DNA of 33,650 bases from Treponema sp. (lineage in GTDB: Bacteria; Spirochaetota; Spirochaetia; Treponematales; Treponemataceae). The translations under genes were made by a program, and so were the position numbers. Below the pieces are notes generated by a model that was not told the DNA's origin, made no database searches, and saw nothing but the letters and a program-made list of their open reading frames with translations. Position 1 is the first letter of the stretch. Every line of letters begins with the position of its first letter. The stretch covers positions 1 through 33,650 of the forward strand of contig JAEDED010000024.1 in assembly GCA_016293495.1 (NCBI GenBank), in the 5' to 3' direction. Positions 14,487 to 22,028 of the stretch are shown piece by piece.

Positions 14487-17415
14487 AAAAATCAAGACTG
14501 TTCTGCTTGCGGTCATTCTGCTTGCAGGCAGTTTTTTTTATTCATACGCAGAAAATAATTCGAAACGCTTTGTAATCAAAACTAAATACTTTGACGTAAT
14601 TTACAAAGCGCCTTCAAAAAATACCGCATTAACTATTTCAGAAAATATAGATCAGCTATATCTTGATTTAAGAAAATCTCTTAAGACTGAAGATTTCTAT
14701 CATTTTGAACATTTCCCTGTTTATATAGAATATTCAACTGAAGAACTCAATGCATATTTTACTGATTATCCTTTCAGGCATATTGTTCTTTACGATACAG
14801 TTCCCAATCATGATCTTGCAATTTTTGAAAATAATATTTTAAGCGTTCTTCAGCACGAAATTGCACATGCAGTTTCTCTTAATGTAAAAAACAAATTCAA
14901 CGAAACTGTAAGTAATATCTTTTACAACGGTCTGGGATTTTCATTTTATACAGAACCGAAATTCATTACAGAAGGAATTGCCGTACAAAAAGAAAGTGAA
15001 GGTGGAATGGGGCGCCTTAACAATCCTTATGCTCTTCATGTTTTGCGCCAGTCAGTTATTGATGACAAAGTTCCTGAGGTCCAGGAATTAACAGGCGCCC
15101 GCGATATTTATCCTTCAGGGAATCTTCCTTACATTTTTGGCGGCGCTTTTACCCAATGGATTATTGAATCATACGGAAAAGATTCCTACAGAGAATTTAC
15201 TGAAAGCCTTAACAACAAGCTTTTAAATTACACTTACATTTATAAAAAAACTTTCAAGGCAGAAATAAAAGACGATTACAGAAAGTTTATTTCTTCACTG
15301 AAAATTCCTGAAGTAACAAAAAATCCATATGATACAGAAGGAATTTTCGATTACTACAGCCTTTTCGAAAACTGGAATAAATCACAAAAATCAAAAAGCC
15401 GTGTAATGCAGGTCACTTCTTATATTACCGAAACCGATTCCGGAACTGCCTGGTATCAGAGTGATTCCGGTGAAGTATGGTTTTCAAAAAGAGAAGCTGG
15501 TCAAAGTAAAGAAACAATAAAAGCACCTTTAAAACTTTTTACAATGACAGGTGTCGAAAAAATATCTTTTTCTTCTGACGGCCGTTATCTTGCAGTTTCG
15601 AGAATCGTAAGTTTAGAAACAAGAACAAATGTTGTCCTTATTTTTGACATGAAGACAAAACGGTTTTTAAAATTCAGTAATGACTACAGGGATGCCACTG
15701 TTCTTTCTCATGATGGAAAATATTATCTTGCAGCGGTAAAAACTTTAAGCCAGGATTGTACGATTGATCTTTACAGCTTTGATCAGAAAGGCAAGTTTAC
15801 TTTTGAAAAAAGCCTTCCGTTAAAATACGGAGACATTCCATTTGACCTACAGGATGCCGGAAACTTAAACCTTGCCTTTATTTTTGCCTCTGTAAATAAG
15901 AGGTTTATTTCCTTATATAATAAGGAATTAGATACCTTTAATTCAGTTGCCGTCCCGGAAGACATTTTTATCCGCGACCTTTCTGTCATTGCGTCAAAGT
16001 CATTTGTAACCGGCCAGAACGGAATCCTTTTAGGCTTCTCATATGCCCGTAAAGAAAACTTTCCTCGACTTGGATTTTTGTCGTTGAAGCTTGATGACAA
16101 AAATATTGTTCAGTCAAAATTTCATCTTATGGCAAACGATATTTCTGGCGGTGTTTATTCTCCGTCAGTTTATTTTTCATCAGACAGCAGAAAGCTTCCG
16201 TCAGTTGTTTTTGTTTCAAAGTTTTTTGATAATTCAAAACTGTCAATGATTGATACAGAGCTGTTTGAGTTTGAACAGTTTGATGCCGTTCTCATTTCTG
16301 AAAAACAAATGCCTGTCGTAAAACTTCCTAGTAACGAAAAACCTGGACTTTTGAGTGCAGAAACTTTTTCTCCTTTTTCTTATATGTTCCGGGGAATTTT
16401 CGTTCCGCTTAGTTTAATTCCGCTTTACGATCAGGAATTCAATATCAGGTCCATAGGACTTGCTGGAATTACCTGGCATTCAAAAGGTTATCATGTCAGT
16501 GCGGGTTTTGATCCTTTGACAATGAGTTATGGTTTTACGACATCGCTGTTTAATCAATCAACAAGCGGGAACTCTAGTTTTCATGTTTCTGCACACTGCG
16601 CTTTTGACAGTTCAGGCTTCAGACAGACAGAAGAAGAAATATTTATGACGTCAAAACTTCCTTTTTTTACTCACAGCGCAGTTGTTTTTTCAAGTACGAC
16701 AAAATTCTTTTACGGGCAGCCTTACCAGACGCCTTTTACAGTTCCCGCATTTAAAAAGCAGAGTGATGCTTATACATTTATGACACTTGTTAACCAGGAA
16801 GTTCTTGAACTTTCAACTGTTCACAAAACAGGCGCTGGTACTCACGAAACTGGTGGTGTTTTTGCAGGCGTCGTTTTCAATTACAGTCTTCTTGATTCAA
16901 ATATTGAAGAAATTAACGGCAGGGGACTTAACCTCGGTTTTGAAGCAGGTTTTATAATTCCAAATCTTCTTCCATTTGAAAATCCTGAAAACATAACGTG
17001 CAATCTGCCTTTAACTGTTCAGGCTTATATTTTTCCGTCGATTGAAAAGTTTATGACTTTTGATGCGACGTTAGTTTTGTTCGCGATGGAAGTGCAAAAG
17101 GGAACTTACGATTTTCTTCTTCCTTTATATTTGAATAGATTTTATATTACCGCAAAATATTCGTCAGCTTTGAATTATTCCTCGCTTGTAAATATGGCTG
17201 TCTGTAATCCAGACGGTTTACGACAGGGACTTGACGGAGCTGTGTATTCTGATTCGGTGGGAATTGGATTTGTTATGGGACTTACAATTAATACCGGATA
17301 TTTTGTCCAGCTTGGAACACTGAATGTCGGCGCTGATCTTCTTTTTGACATAAATCAGAAAAAGAGCGGAACTAACCGAATTCACTTAAAACTCTGTAGT
17401 CAACTTGTTTTTTAG
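14476..17415 (+). CDS. Large exported gluzincin-like protein with probable beta-propeller and outer-membrane barrel
   Basis: This is a 979-residue protein with a signal peptide (MNAKKIKTVLLAVILLAGSFFYSYA). Residues about 30-290 resemble a peptidase MA-type gluzincin: HEIAH at 127-131 and a candidate third zinc ligand, Glu166, in FITEGIAV. The middle (about 310-640) has repeated strand patterns such as VEKISFSSDGRYLAVSRI and TVLSHDGKYYLAAVK, as in TolB/WD-type propellers. The last third has alternating hydrophobic strands and ends in LVF, as in outer-membrane barrels. The substrate is unknown. The TTG start overlaps hexokinase by 11 bases; GGTGG lies 5 bases upstream, and the signal peptide begins correctly from it. 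Translational coupling with hexokinase is likely. The three-part architecture is inferred, not verified. Confidence 0.6.
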   Translation: MNAKKIKTVLLAVILLAGSFFYSYAENNSKRFVIKTKYFDVIYKAPSKNTALTISENIDQLYLDLRKSLKTEDFYHFEHFPVYIEYSTEELNAYFTDYPFRHIVLYDTVPNHDLAIFENNILSVLQHEIAHAVSLNVKNKFNETVSNIFYNGLGFSFYTEPKFITEGIAVQKESEGGMGRLNNPYALHVLRQSVIDDKVPEVQELTGARDIYPSGNLPYIFGGAFTQWIIESYGKDSYREFTESLNNKLLNYTYIYKKTFKAEIKDDYRKFISSLKIPEVTKNPYDTEGIFDYYSLFENWNKSQKSKSRVMQVTSYITETDSGTAWYQSDSGEVWFSKREAGQSKETIKAPLKLFTMTGVEKISFSSDGRYLAVSRIVSLETRTNVVLIFDMKTKRFLKFSNDYRDATVLSHDGKYYLAAVKTLSQDCTIDLYSFDQKGKFTFEKSLPLKYGDIPFDLQDAGNLNLAFIFASVNKRFISLYNKELDTFNSVAVPEDIFIRDLSVIASKSFVTGQNGILLGFSYARKENFPRLGFLSLKLDDKNIVQSKFHLMANDISGGVYSPSVYFSSDSRKLPSVVFVSKFFDNSKLSMIDTELFEFEQFDAVLISEKQMPVVKLPSNEKPGLLSAETFSPFSYMFRGIFVPLSLIPLYDQEFNIRSIGLAGITWHSKGYHVSAGFDPLTMSYGFTTSLFNQSTSGNSSFHVSAHCAFDSSGFRQTEEEIFMTSKLPFFTHSAVVFSSTTKFFYGQPYQTPFTVPAFKKQSDAYTFMTLVNQEVLELSTVHKTGAGTHETGGVFAGVVFNYSLLDSNIEEINGRGLNLGFEAGFIIPNLLPFENPENITCNLPLTVQAYIFPSIEKFMTFDATLVLFAMEVQKGTYDFLLPLYLNRFYITAKYSSALNYSSLVNMAVCNPDGLRQGLDGAVYSDSVGIGFVMGLTINTGYFVQLGTLNVGADLLFDINQKKSGTNRIHLKLCSQLVF

Positions 17416-17433
17416 CCGATATTAGAGTAAAAT
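17405..17433 (+). promoter_or_regulatory. Candidate sigma70 promoter before flbB
   Basis: TTGTTT (17405-17410) and TAAAAT (17428-17433) are separated by 17 bases. The -35 overlaps the end of the preceding gene. A GCCGATAT at 17415-17422 resembles a sigma28 -10 but has no TAAA at the right distance. Confidence 0.4.
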
Positions 17434-17452
17434 ATTATCTAAGGGGAAAAAA

Positions 17453-18091
17453 GTGGCACTTTCAAAAAATTTCGGAAAAACAATCGTTCTTTTAATACTG
17501 ATTATAATTCTCGCTTTTGGTGGCCTTTTGTGGTTCGATTTTCTAGGATTAATTCATGTTAAAAAAATGTTTTCCCCGGTATACAAGCTCTTCGGAATGC
17601 AGCCACAGACTTCCGTAACTTCAACTTCAACAAAACCGCTGTTCGCTGATTTAGATCAGGACCGTTTTGACAAGCAGCGCGAATCACTTGAGATTTTCAA
17701 ACAGGAACTTGAAAAAAGAGAAGAAGATACTTTAATTCTCGAAAAGAAAAATGAGCAGATTGCGCAGGAACTTGAAGACCGCGAAAAGTCTCTCAAGGAA
17801 CGCGAAACTACCTTTAATAATGAAGTTGATAAATACAATAAACGTGAACTGAATATTACTCAGATTGCAGCAAACCTTGAAGGCATGCAGCCAAAAGCCG
17901 CTGTCGAAATCTTGAACAAAATGGATGACCAGCTTACGATTGACGTACTTCGCAAGGTTGAAGAACGCGCACAGGCAAGCAATACTGCCTCAATGGTTGC
18001 ATACTGGCTTTCTCTTATGACTCCAGAAAGAGCTGCAACTATTCAGAGAAAAATGGTCGTAAAACCAGTTTCTCTTGATGAAGACGAATAA
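17453..18091 (+). CDS. flbB: FlbB/MotE-like periplasmic flagellar collar protein
   Basis: This is a 212-residue protein with one N-terminal membrane helix (about 10-31) and a long charged coiled coil (about 68-130, many EKREE/KERE runs). It ends in a helical MgtE-N/MotE-like domain (about 133-200, QIAANLEGMQPKAAVEILNKM, then YWLSLMTPERAATI). In Borrelia, FlbB (BB0286) is a scaffold of the spirochaete-specific collar around periplasmic flagellar motors and lies just upstream of fliK-flgD-flgE, as here. The start is GTG at 17453, with AAGGGG 6 bases upstream. The domain is probably periplasmic, anchored in the inner membrane. The name is assigned by architecture and gene order. Confidence 0.8.
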   Translation: MALSKNFGKTIVLLILIIILAFGGLLWFDFLGLIHVKKMFSPVYKLFGMQPQTSVTSTSTKPLFADLDQDRFDKQRESLEIFKQELEKREEDTLILEKKNEQIAQELEDREKSLKERETTFNNEVDKYNKRELNITQIAANLEGMQPKAAVEILNKMDDQLTIDVLRKVEERAQASNTASMVAYWLSLMTPERAATIQRKMVVKPVSLDEDE

Positions 18092-18133
18092 AATTCCTTA
18101 CAATTTCCAGAAAATTCCCTAAAAATTCATATT

Positions 18134-18181
18134 AAAGCTGCTGTTTTGCATTCAAAATTTGTAAAATATGCAGCTTTTTTA
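18134..18181 (+). terminator. Terminator-like hairpin between flbB and fliK
   Basis: An 8-bp stem (18134-18141 with 18170-18177) encloses a 28-base loop that holds a second small inverted repeat (TTTTG with CAAAA), and a run of T follows. Together with the promoter downstream it suggests that flbB and fliK are at least partly separate units. Confidence 0.6.
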
Positions 18182-18233
18182 ATTTAAGATTATCAAATTT
18201 TGAATTTTCCACATAAAAAAATAAAAAAAACAT

Positions 18234-18262
18234 TTAACAATGAACTTAAAAATTACGATTAT
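18234..18262 (+). promoter_or_regulatory. Candidate promoter of fliK-flgD-flgE
   Basis: TTAACA (18234-18239) is followed after 17 bases by GATTAT (18257-18262, 4 of 6). A start near 18269 would give a leader of about 60 bases that holds the hairpin described next. Confidence 0.4.
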
Positions 18263-18282
18263 AAAAAGAGAGGCGTGGTCAT

Positions 18283-18324
18283 ATCGTCTCCTGAGCTGCT
18301 TTGCAGTTCAATAACGATGGAGGT
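18283..18324 (+). promoter_or_regulatory. Structured 5' leader and ribosome-binding site of fliK
   Basis: An 8-bp hairpin with a TTT loop (18292-18299 with 18303-18310, one G-U pair) sits 8 bases before the Shine-Dalgarno GGAGGT (18319-18324). ATCGT (18283-18287) can pair with ACGAT (18314-18318). CTCC (18288-18291) could alternatively pair with GGAG and hide the site. Confidence 0.4.
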
Positions 18325-18330
18325 TACCGA

Positions 18331-19734
18331 ATGCAGGGAATGAATTTCAATTACGATTCAACCTATATTCAGAACACAAATCAGGATTACTCTAACACAC
18401 AGACTCTGGAAGTTTCAGACAAAGTTGAAAGCTCTGTATCATTTATGCAGATGATTAATTCAGCTAAGGACGAAATCTCTCAGGGCTATAACGTAAAAAC
18501 TGATTATGTGAGCGAAACCGACAGGGAAGTTATAAAAAGTTCTTACGATACTGCAGCTGTTTCTGACTCTTCAGAAAATTCTGAAAAAGTTGAAGATGCT
18601 ACAGTACAAAACATGGATGTTAAAAAAACAGAAAGCAATGCAGAAAAAGAAGTTGCTGAAAAAACTTCTGATGATACTTCAGAAAAGAAAAATAAAACTG
18701 AAGCCGCTGATGCTGCATCTTTCTTAGCCAGAATAATAAATCCTGGCGAAAAGAAATCAAACACAGTTAATTCTGATGAAAAAGTTCTTGCTGCAAAAAA
18801 AGCACTTAATACATTTAAAGATGTAAATAAAGTTCCTTCAGCACAGGAAAAGATTTCTTCACTTAAAGAAAAGGTTGATGATGAAAAACTTCTGGCTCTT
18901 ATTAAAGATCCAAAAGAATTCAAGGCTGGAAAAAAAGCATCTGAAATGCCAGATGCTTTTGAAGCACAGATGGCTTTTGCTCAGAAGATTAAAGATTCAT
19001 CAAATGATTTGAATAAACTTTCTGATAAAACAGCATCTTCAAAAGATGCAAAAGAATTGAAAGTTAAGAAAGCTGATAAAAAACTTTCTGATGTAATCAA
19101 AGTAACAGATTTAAGAACTGAAAAAACAGAAGCTGAAAGTTCAGATAAAAAATCTCAGCTTACAACAACAATGAAGCAGACTTCAAATAATTCTGTTGCA
19201 GTTACAATGGACCTTAACAATCAGGCAGAAAAAAATATTCTTTCACTTGATTCACAGACAGCAGGCGCTCAGGGATCAAACTTTCAGGCAATGCTTGAAA
19301 ATCAGATTTTTGAAAACTCAGCTGATTTTGTTAAGGCCGGAAAAATTGTTCTTAAAGATAACGATGTAGGTAATATCGATCTTATTCTTCATCCTGCAAG
19401 TTTAGGTAATGTTAAGATAAGTTTGGAATTATCCGATAAGGTTATTACCGGAAAAATCCTTGTATCAAGTCAGGAAGCTTTGGAAGCATTCAAGGCTACA
19501 CAGGAAAGCTTAAAGGCTGCCTTTATTGAAAACGGATTTGACGGTGCAAGTTTTGATGTTGCGTTTGCAAATCAGAATCCTGATTTTACAAATGCAGGTC
19601 AGAGTCAGCAGGATAATTCCCGCCAGGCAAAACAGTCTTACGGAAATTATGTTGTAGAAAATACTTTAGTCGAAGAATTAAACTCCGATATATATAACGA
19701 AGATCGCGATTATTCGATTAACATTGTTGCGTAA
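18331..19734 (+). CDS. fliK: Flagellar hook-length control protein FliK
   Basis: This is a 467-residue protein that measures hook length and triggers the switch of export substrate. The N-terminal two thirds are Ser/Lys/Glu/Asp-rich and low in hydrophobics, as expected of the ruler region. The C-terminal domain (about 340-425) matches Flg_hook: KAGKIVLKDNDVGNIDLILH, then PASLGNVKISLELSDKVITG and a helix ending in ENGFDG. The start at 18331 is chosen over an upstream TTG at 18301 because GGAGGT lies exactly 6 bases before this ATG, and the TTG sits in the leader hairpin. It is followed by flgD and flgE in the same unit. Confidence 0.88.
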   Translation: MQGMNFNYDSTYIQNTNQDYSNTQTLEVSDKVESSVSFMQMINSAKDEISQGYNVKTDYVSETDREVIKSSYDTAAVSDSSENSEKVEDATVQNMDVKKTESNAEKEVAEKTSDDTSEKKNKTEAADAASFLARIINPGEKKSNTVNSDEKVLAAKKALNTFKDVNKVPSAQEKISSLKEKVDDEKLLALIKDPKEFKAGKKASEMPDAFEAQMAFAQKIKDSSNDLNKLSDKTASSKDAKELKVKKADKKLSDVIKVTDLRTEKTEAESSDKKSQLTTTMKQTSNNSVAVTMDLNNQAEKNILSLDSQTAGAQGSNFQAMLENQIFENSADFVKAGKIVLKDNDVGNIDLILHPASLGNVKISLELSDKVITGKILVSSQEALEAFKATQESLKAAFIENGFDGASFDVAFANQNPDFTNAGQSQQDNSRQAKQSYGNYVVENTLVEELNSDIYNEDRDYSINIVA

Positions 19735-19753
19735 TTATTAAAAGAGGTGAATG

Positions 19754-20200
19754 ATGGATTCAATCAACACAAAGATGAGTGCTCCAGAACTTATCAAGAC
19801 AGAAACTGAAGTTAACCGTTTTAACAAGGTTAACGAAAAAGTAAATGGTGTTAAAAACAAACAGCAGCTTGGTAAGGATGAATTTCTTACATTGTTGATT
19901 GCTCAGTTGTCACATCAGGATCCTACAAATCCAATGGATAATACTGAGTTCGTAGCCCAGATGGCTCAGTTCTCTTCACTGGAACAGATGCATAACATGT
20001 CTAACGGTTTTGACAAAGTAGCATCAGTAATGCACAACAATGATGCAGTTTCGACACTCGGAAAGACTGTTGAGATTCAGGCTGGTTCAGACAACGTAAC
20101 AGGTGTTGTAGAAAAAGTTGTTCGTGGAGAAAACCCACAGGTTTTCGTTAACGGAACTTTCTACAACATGGAACATATTAACGCAGTATACGGAAACTAA
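19754..20200 (+). CDS. flgD: Flagellar hook assembly scaffold FlgD
   Basis: This is a 148-residue hook-capping protein that helps FlgE polymerise. The conserved N-terminal block LGKDEFLTLLIAQLSHQDP, then NPMDNTEFVAQMAQFSSLEQM, is clear. The C-terminal Tudor/fibronectin-like part found in long FlgD proteins is reduced to about 60 residues, as is common in spirochaetes. Two tandem ATG codons (19751 and 19754) follow AGAGGTGA. The second is preferred because it gives a spacing of 6 bases from GAGG (19744-19747). The stop is 15 bp before flgE. Confidence 0.92.
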   Translation: MDSINTKMSAPELIKTETEVNRFNKVNEKVNGVKNKQQLGKDEFLTLLIAQLSHQDPTNPMDNTEFVAQMAQFSSLEQMHNMSNGFDKVASVMHNNDAVSTLGKTVEIQAGSDNVTGVVEKVVRGENPQVFVNGTFYNMEHINAVYGN

Positions 20201-20215
20201 AACGAGGGTAGCTAT

Positions 20216-21607
20216 ATGATGAGATCACTTTATTCTGGTGTATCAGGAATGCAGAATCACCAGACAAGAATGGACGTAATTGGTAACAACGTTGCCAACG
20301 TAAACACAAACGGATTTAAGAAAGGTCGCGTAGATTTTCAGGATATGATTTCTCAGCAGCTTTCTGGAGCCGCAGCACCTACAGCAGAAGTTGGTGGTGT
20401 TAACCCTAAAGAAGTAGGACTTGGTGTTCAGGTTGCAGCAATCAATACAATCTTTACACAGGGAAACTTGCAGACAACTGGTGTACAGACAGATATCGCA
20501 ATCCAGGGAAACGGATTCTTTATTTTGAAAAACGGTGAAGAATCATTCTACACAAGAGACGGTTCTTTCGGACTTGATAAAGCAGGAACTTTGGTAGAAC
20601 CTGCAAGTGGTCTTCGTGTTCAGGGTTGGATGGCTCGTGAAGTAAACGGTGAACAGATTGTTCAGACAGCAGCTACACCTACAGACTTAGTAATTCCTGT
20701 TGGATCAAAAGATCCTGCTAAAGCTACACAGAACGTTAAACTTGCATGTAACTTAAATAAAAACACACCAGAAATCGCTGAAGGCGCTTCTCCTAAAGAT
20801 ATCGCAGACGGTGAATGGAGAATCGAACAGAAGATTTACGATAACTTCGGTAACGAACATCTTCTTTCTGTAAGATTTACACGCGTTGTAGGTACACCAA
20901 ACCAGTGGCGTGGTGAAGTTACTGTTGATGCAGAAAATGCTGAGTACACACAGACACGCATCGGTCTTGGAACAACAGACGGAATGAACAATGAGTTCAT
21001 CGTAAACTTCGACAACCACGGAACATTAAGATCAGTAACCGATGCTGCAGGAAATGTAACAAATGAAGACGGACAGATTTTCCTCCAGACATCATTTACA
21101 GTACCAGAAGCAAATGCTGACGAAGATGGAAATCCATTGCGCCAGACATTCAATCTTAACCTCGGTACAATCGGAAGTCAGATTGATACAGTAACTCAGT
21201 ATGCTTCACAGAGTTCAACAAAAGCTATCTCACAGGATGGTTATACAATGGGTTATCTTGATACATTCAAGATTGACCAGAGTGGTGTAATCACTGGTGT
21301 ATATTCAAACGGAACAAACCGTACAATCGGTAAGATTGCAATGGCTTCATTCACAAACCAGGGCGGTCTTGAAAAAGCAGGAAACAACACATACGTTGAA
21401 TCAAACAACTCAGGACAGGCAAATATCGGCGAAAGCGGAATTGCAGGAAAAGGTTCAATGCTCGCTGGTGCTTTGGAAATGTCAAACGTTGACTTGACAT
21501 CTGAGTTTACAGATATGATCACAACTCAGCGTGGTTTCCAATCAAACGCAAAGACAATTCAGACTTCAGACACAATGCTTGAAACAGTATTGAGCTTGAA
21601 ACGCTAG
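20216..21607 (+). CDS. flgE: Flagellar hook protein FlgE with lysinoalanine cross-link residues
   Basis: This is a 463-residue hook subunit. The N-terminal rod signature (SLYSGVSGMQNHQTRMDVIGNN, then VANVNTNGFKKGRVDF) and the C-terminal SNVDLTSEFTDMITTQRGFQSNAKTIQTSD coiled segment are diagnostic. Counted from the first ATG, residue 165 is Lys and residue 178 is Cys. In T. denticola these positions form an inter-subunit lysinoalanine bond needed for motility of periplasmic flagella. The start at 20216 has GAGGG 7 bases upstream and keeps that numbering. It is the last gene of this unit, closed by a terminator; in other spirochaetes flbD-motA-motB follow here. Confidence 0.97.
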   Translation: MMRSLYSGVSGMQNHQTRMDVIGNNVANVNTNGFKKGRVDFQDMISQQLSGAAAPTAEVGGVNPKEVGLGVQVAAINTIFTQGNLQTTGVQTDIAIQGNGFFILKNGEESFYTRDGSFGLDKAGTLVEPASGLRVQGWMAREVNGEQIVQTAATPTDLVIPVGSKDPAKATQNVKLACNLNKNTPEIAEGASPKDIADGEWRIEQKIYDNFGNEHLLSVRFTRVVGTPNQWRGEVTVDAENAEYTQTRIGLGTTDGMNNEFIVNFDNHGTLRSVTDAAGNVTNEDGQIFLQTSFTVPEANADEDGNPLRQTFNLNLGTIGSQIDTVTQYASQSSTKAISQDGYTMGYLDTFKIDQSGVITGVYSNGTNRTIGKIAMASFTNQGGLEKAGNNTYVESNNSGQANIGESGIAGKGSMLAGALEMSNVDLTSEFTDMITTQRGFQSNAKTIQTSDTMLETVLSLKR

Positions 21608-21629
21608 TTGAATTAAATAAATAAATGAG

Positions 21630-21661
21630 AAAGCCTGGCAGTTTATGTCAGGCTTTTTTTT
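21630..21661 (+). terminator. Terminator of the fliK-flgD-flgE unit
   Basis: An 11-bp stem (21630-21640 with 21646-21656, one G-U pair) with a 5-base loop is followed by a run of eight T. It lies 23 bp after the flgE stop. The AT-rich stretch 21662-21808 beyond it shows no gene. Confidence 0.9.
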
Positions 21662-21808
21662 AGAGGGAAAAAAGGGCATTAATAAAAAAAGTAATCTTCT
21701 AATTTTCATTTCAAACAGTAAAATAAGGGAATTTTTATAATTTAATCATCAGAAAATCTCAATTATATTAAAATTTTTAAAATAAATTGAAAAATCTTTT
21801 ATAAGTTA

Positions 21809-21835
21809 TTGACATAAAATTAATTTTCATATAAT
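21809..21835 (+). promoter_or_regulatory. Promoter of tRNA-Phe
   Basis: TTGACA (21809-21814) and TATAAT (21830-21835) are both perfect but only 15 bases apart. A TAATAT at 21832-21837 gives a spacing of 17. The tRNA begins 14 bases after the -10. Confidence 0.65.
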
Positions 21836-21849
21836 ATCAATTACATCAC

Positions 21850-21922
21850 GCCGCGATAGCTCAGTTGGTAGAGCGCTGGACTGAAAATCCATATGTCGTC
21901 AGTTCGATTCTGACTCGTGGCA
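21850..21922 (+). tRNA. tRNA-Phe (anticodon GAA)
   Basis: This is a 73-base tRNA with a 7-bp acceptor stem (one G-U), D-arm GCTC...GAGC, anticodon loop CTGAAAA with GAA at 21883-21885, a 5-base variable loop and a T-arm containing TTCGATT. The 3' CCA is not encoded (CTA follows the discriminator A), so it must be added by a nucleotidyltransferase. The outermost anticodon-stem pair (position 27 with 43) is a C-U mismatch. Confidence 0.97.
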
Positions 21923-21924
21923 CT

Positions 21925-21956
21925 AAGCTGAAAACGAAAGTTTTCAGCTTTTTTTT
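21925..21956 (+). terminator. Terminator after tRNA-Phe
   Basis: A perfect 11-bp stem (21925-21935 with 21940-21950) is capped by a GAAA tetraloop and followed by a run of T. It starts three bases after the tRNA. Confidence 0.95.
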
Positions 21957-21992
21957 GCTTAAATTCAAAAAAGTGTGTCAAAAAAACTCTAC

Positions 21993-22021
21993 TTGTTTAA
22001 ATCAGTTATTTAGAATATAAT
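21993..22021 (+). promoter_or_regulatory. Promoter implying a leaderless ankyrin-protein mRNA
   Basis: TTGTTT (21993-21998) is followed after exactly 17 bases by a perfect TATAAT (22016-22021). The ATG begins at 22029, seven bases after the -10, so the transcript should start at or within a base or two of the start codon. No Shine-Dalgarno sequence exists. Confidence 0.65.
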
Positions 22022-22028
22022 TAATTAT

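Noticed and set aside
17415..17422. GCCGATAT as a sigma28 -10 element for flbB
   Set aside because: No TAAA lies 15 bases upstream, and a sigma70-like pair (TTGTTT and TAAAAT, 17 apart) fits the same place better.
18543..18923. Long minus-strand open frame opposite fliK
   Set aside because: Its Ser/Phe-rich product mirrors the Lys/Glu/Asp-rich fliK codons; no start signals are seen.
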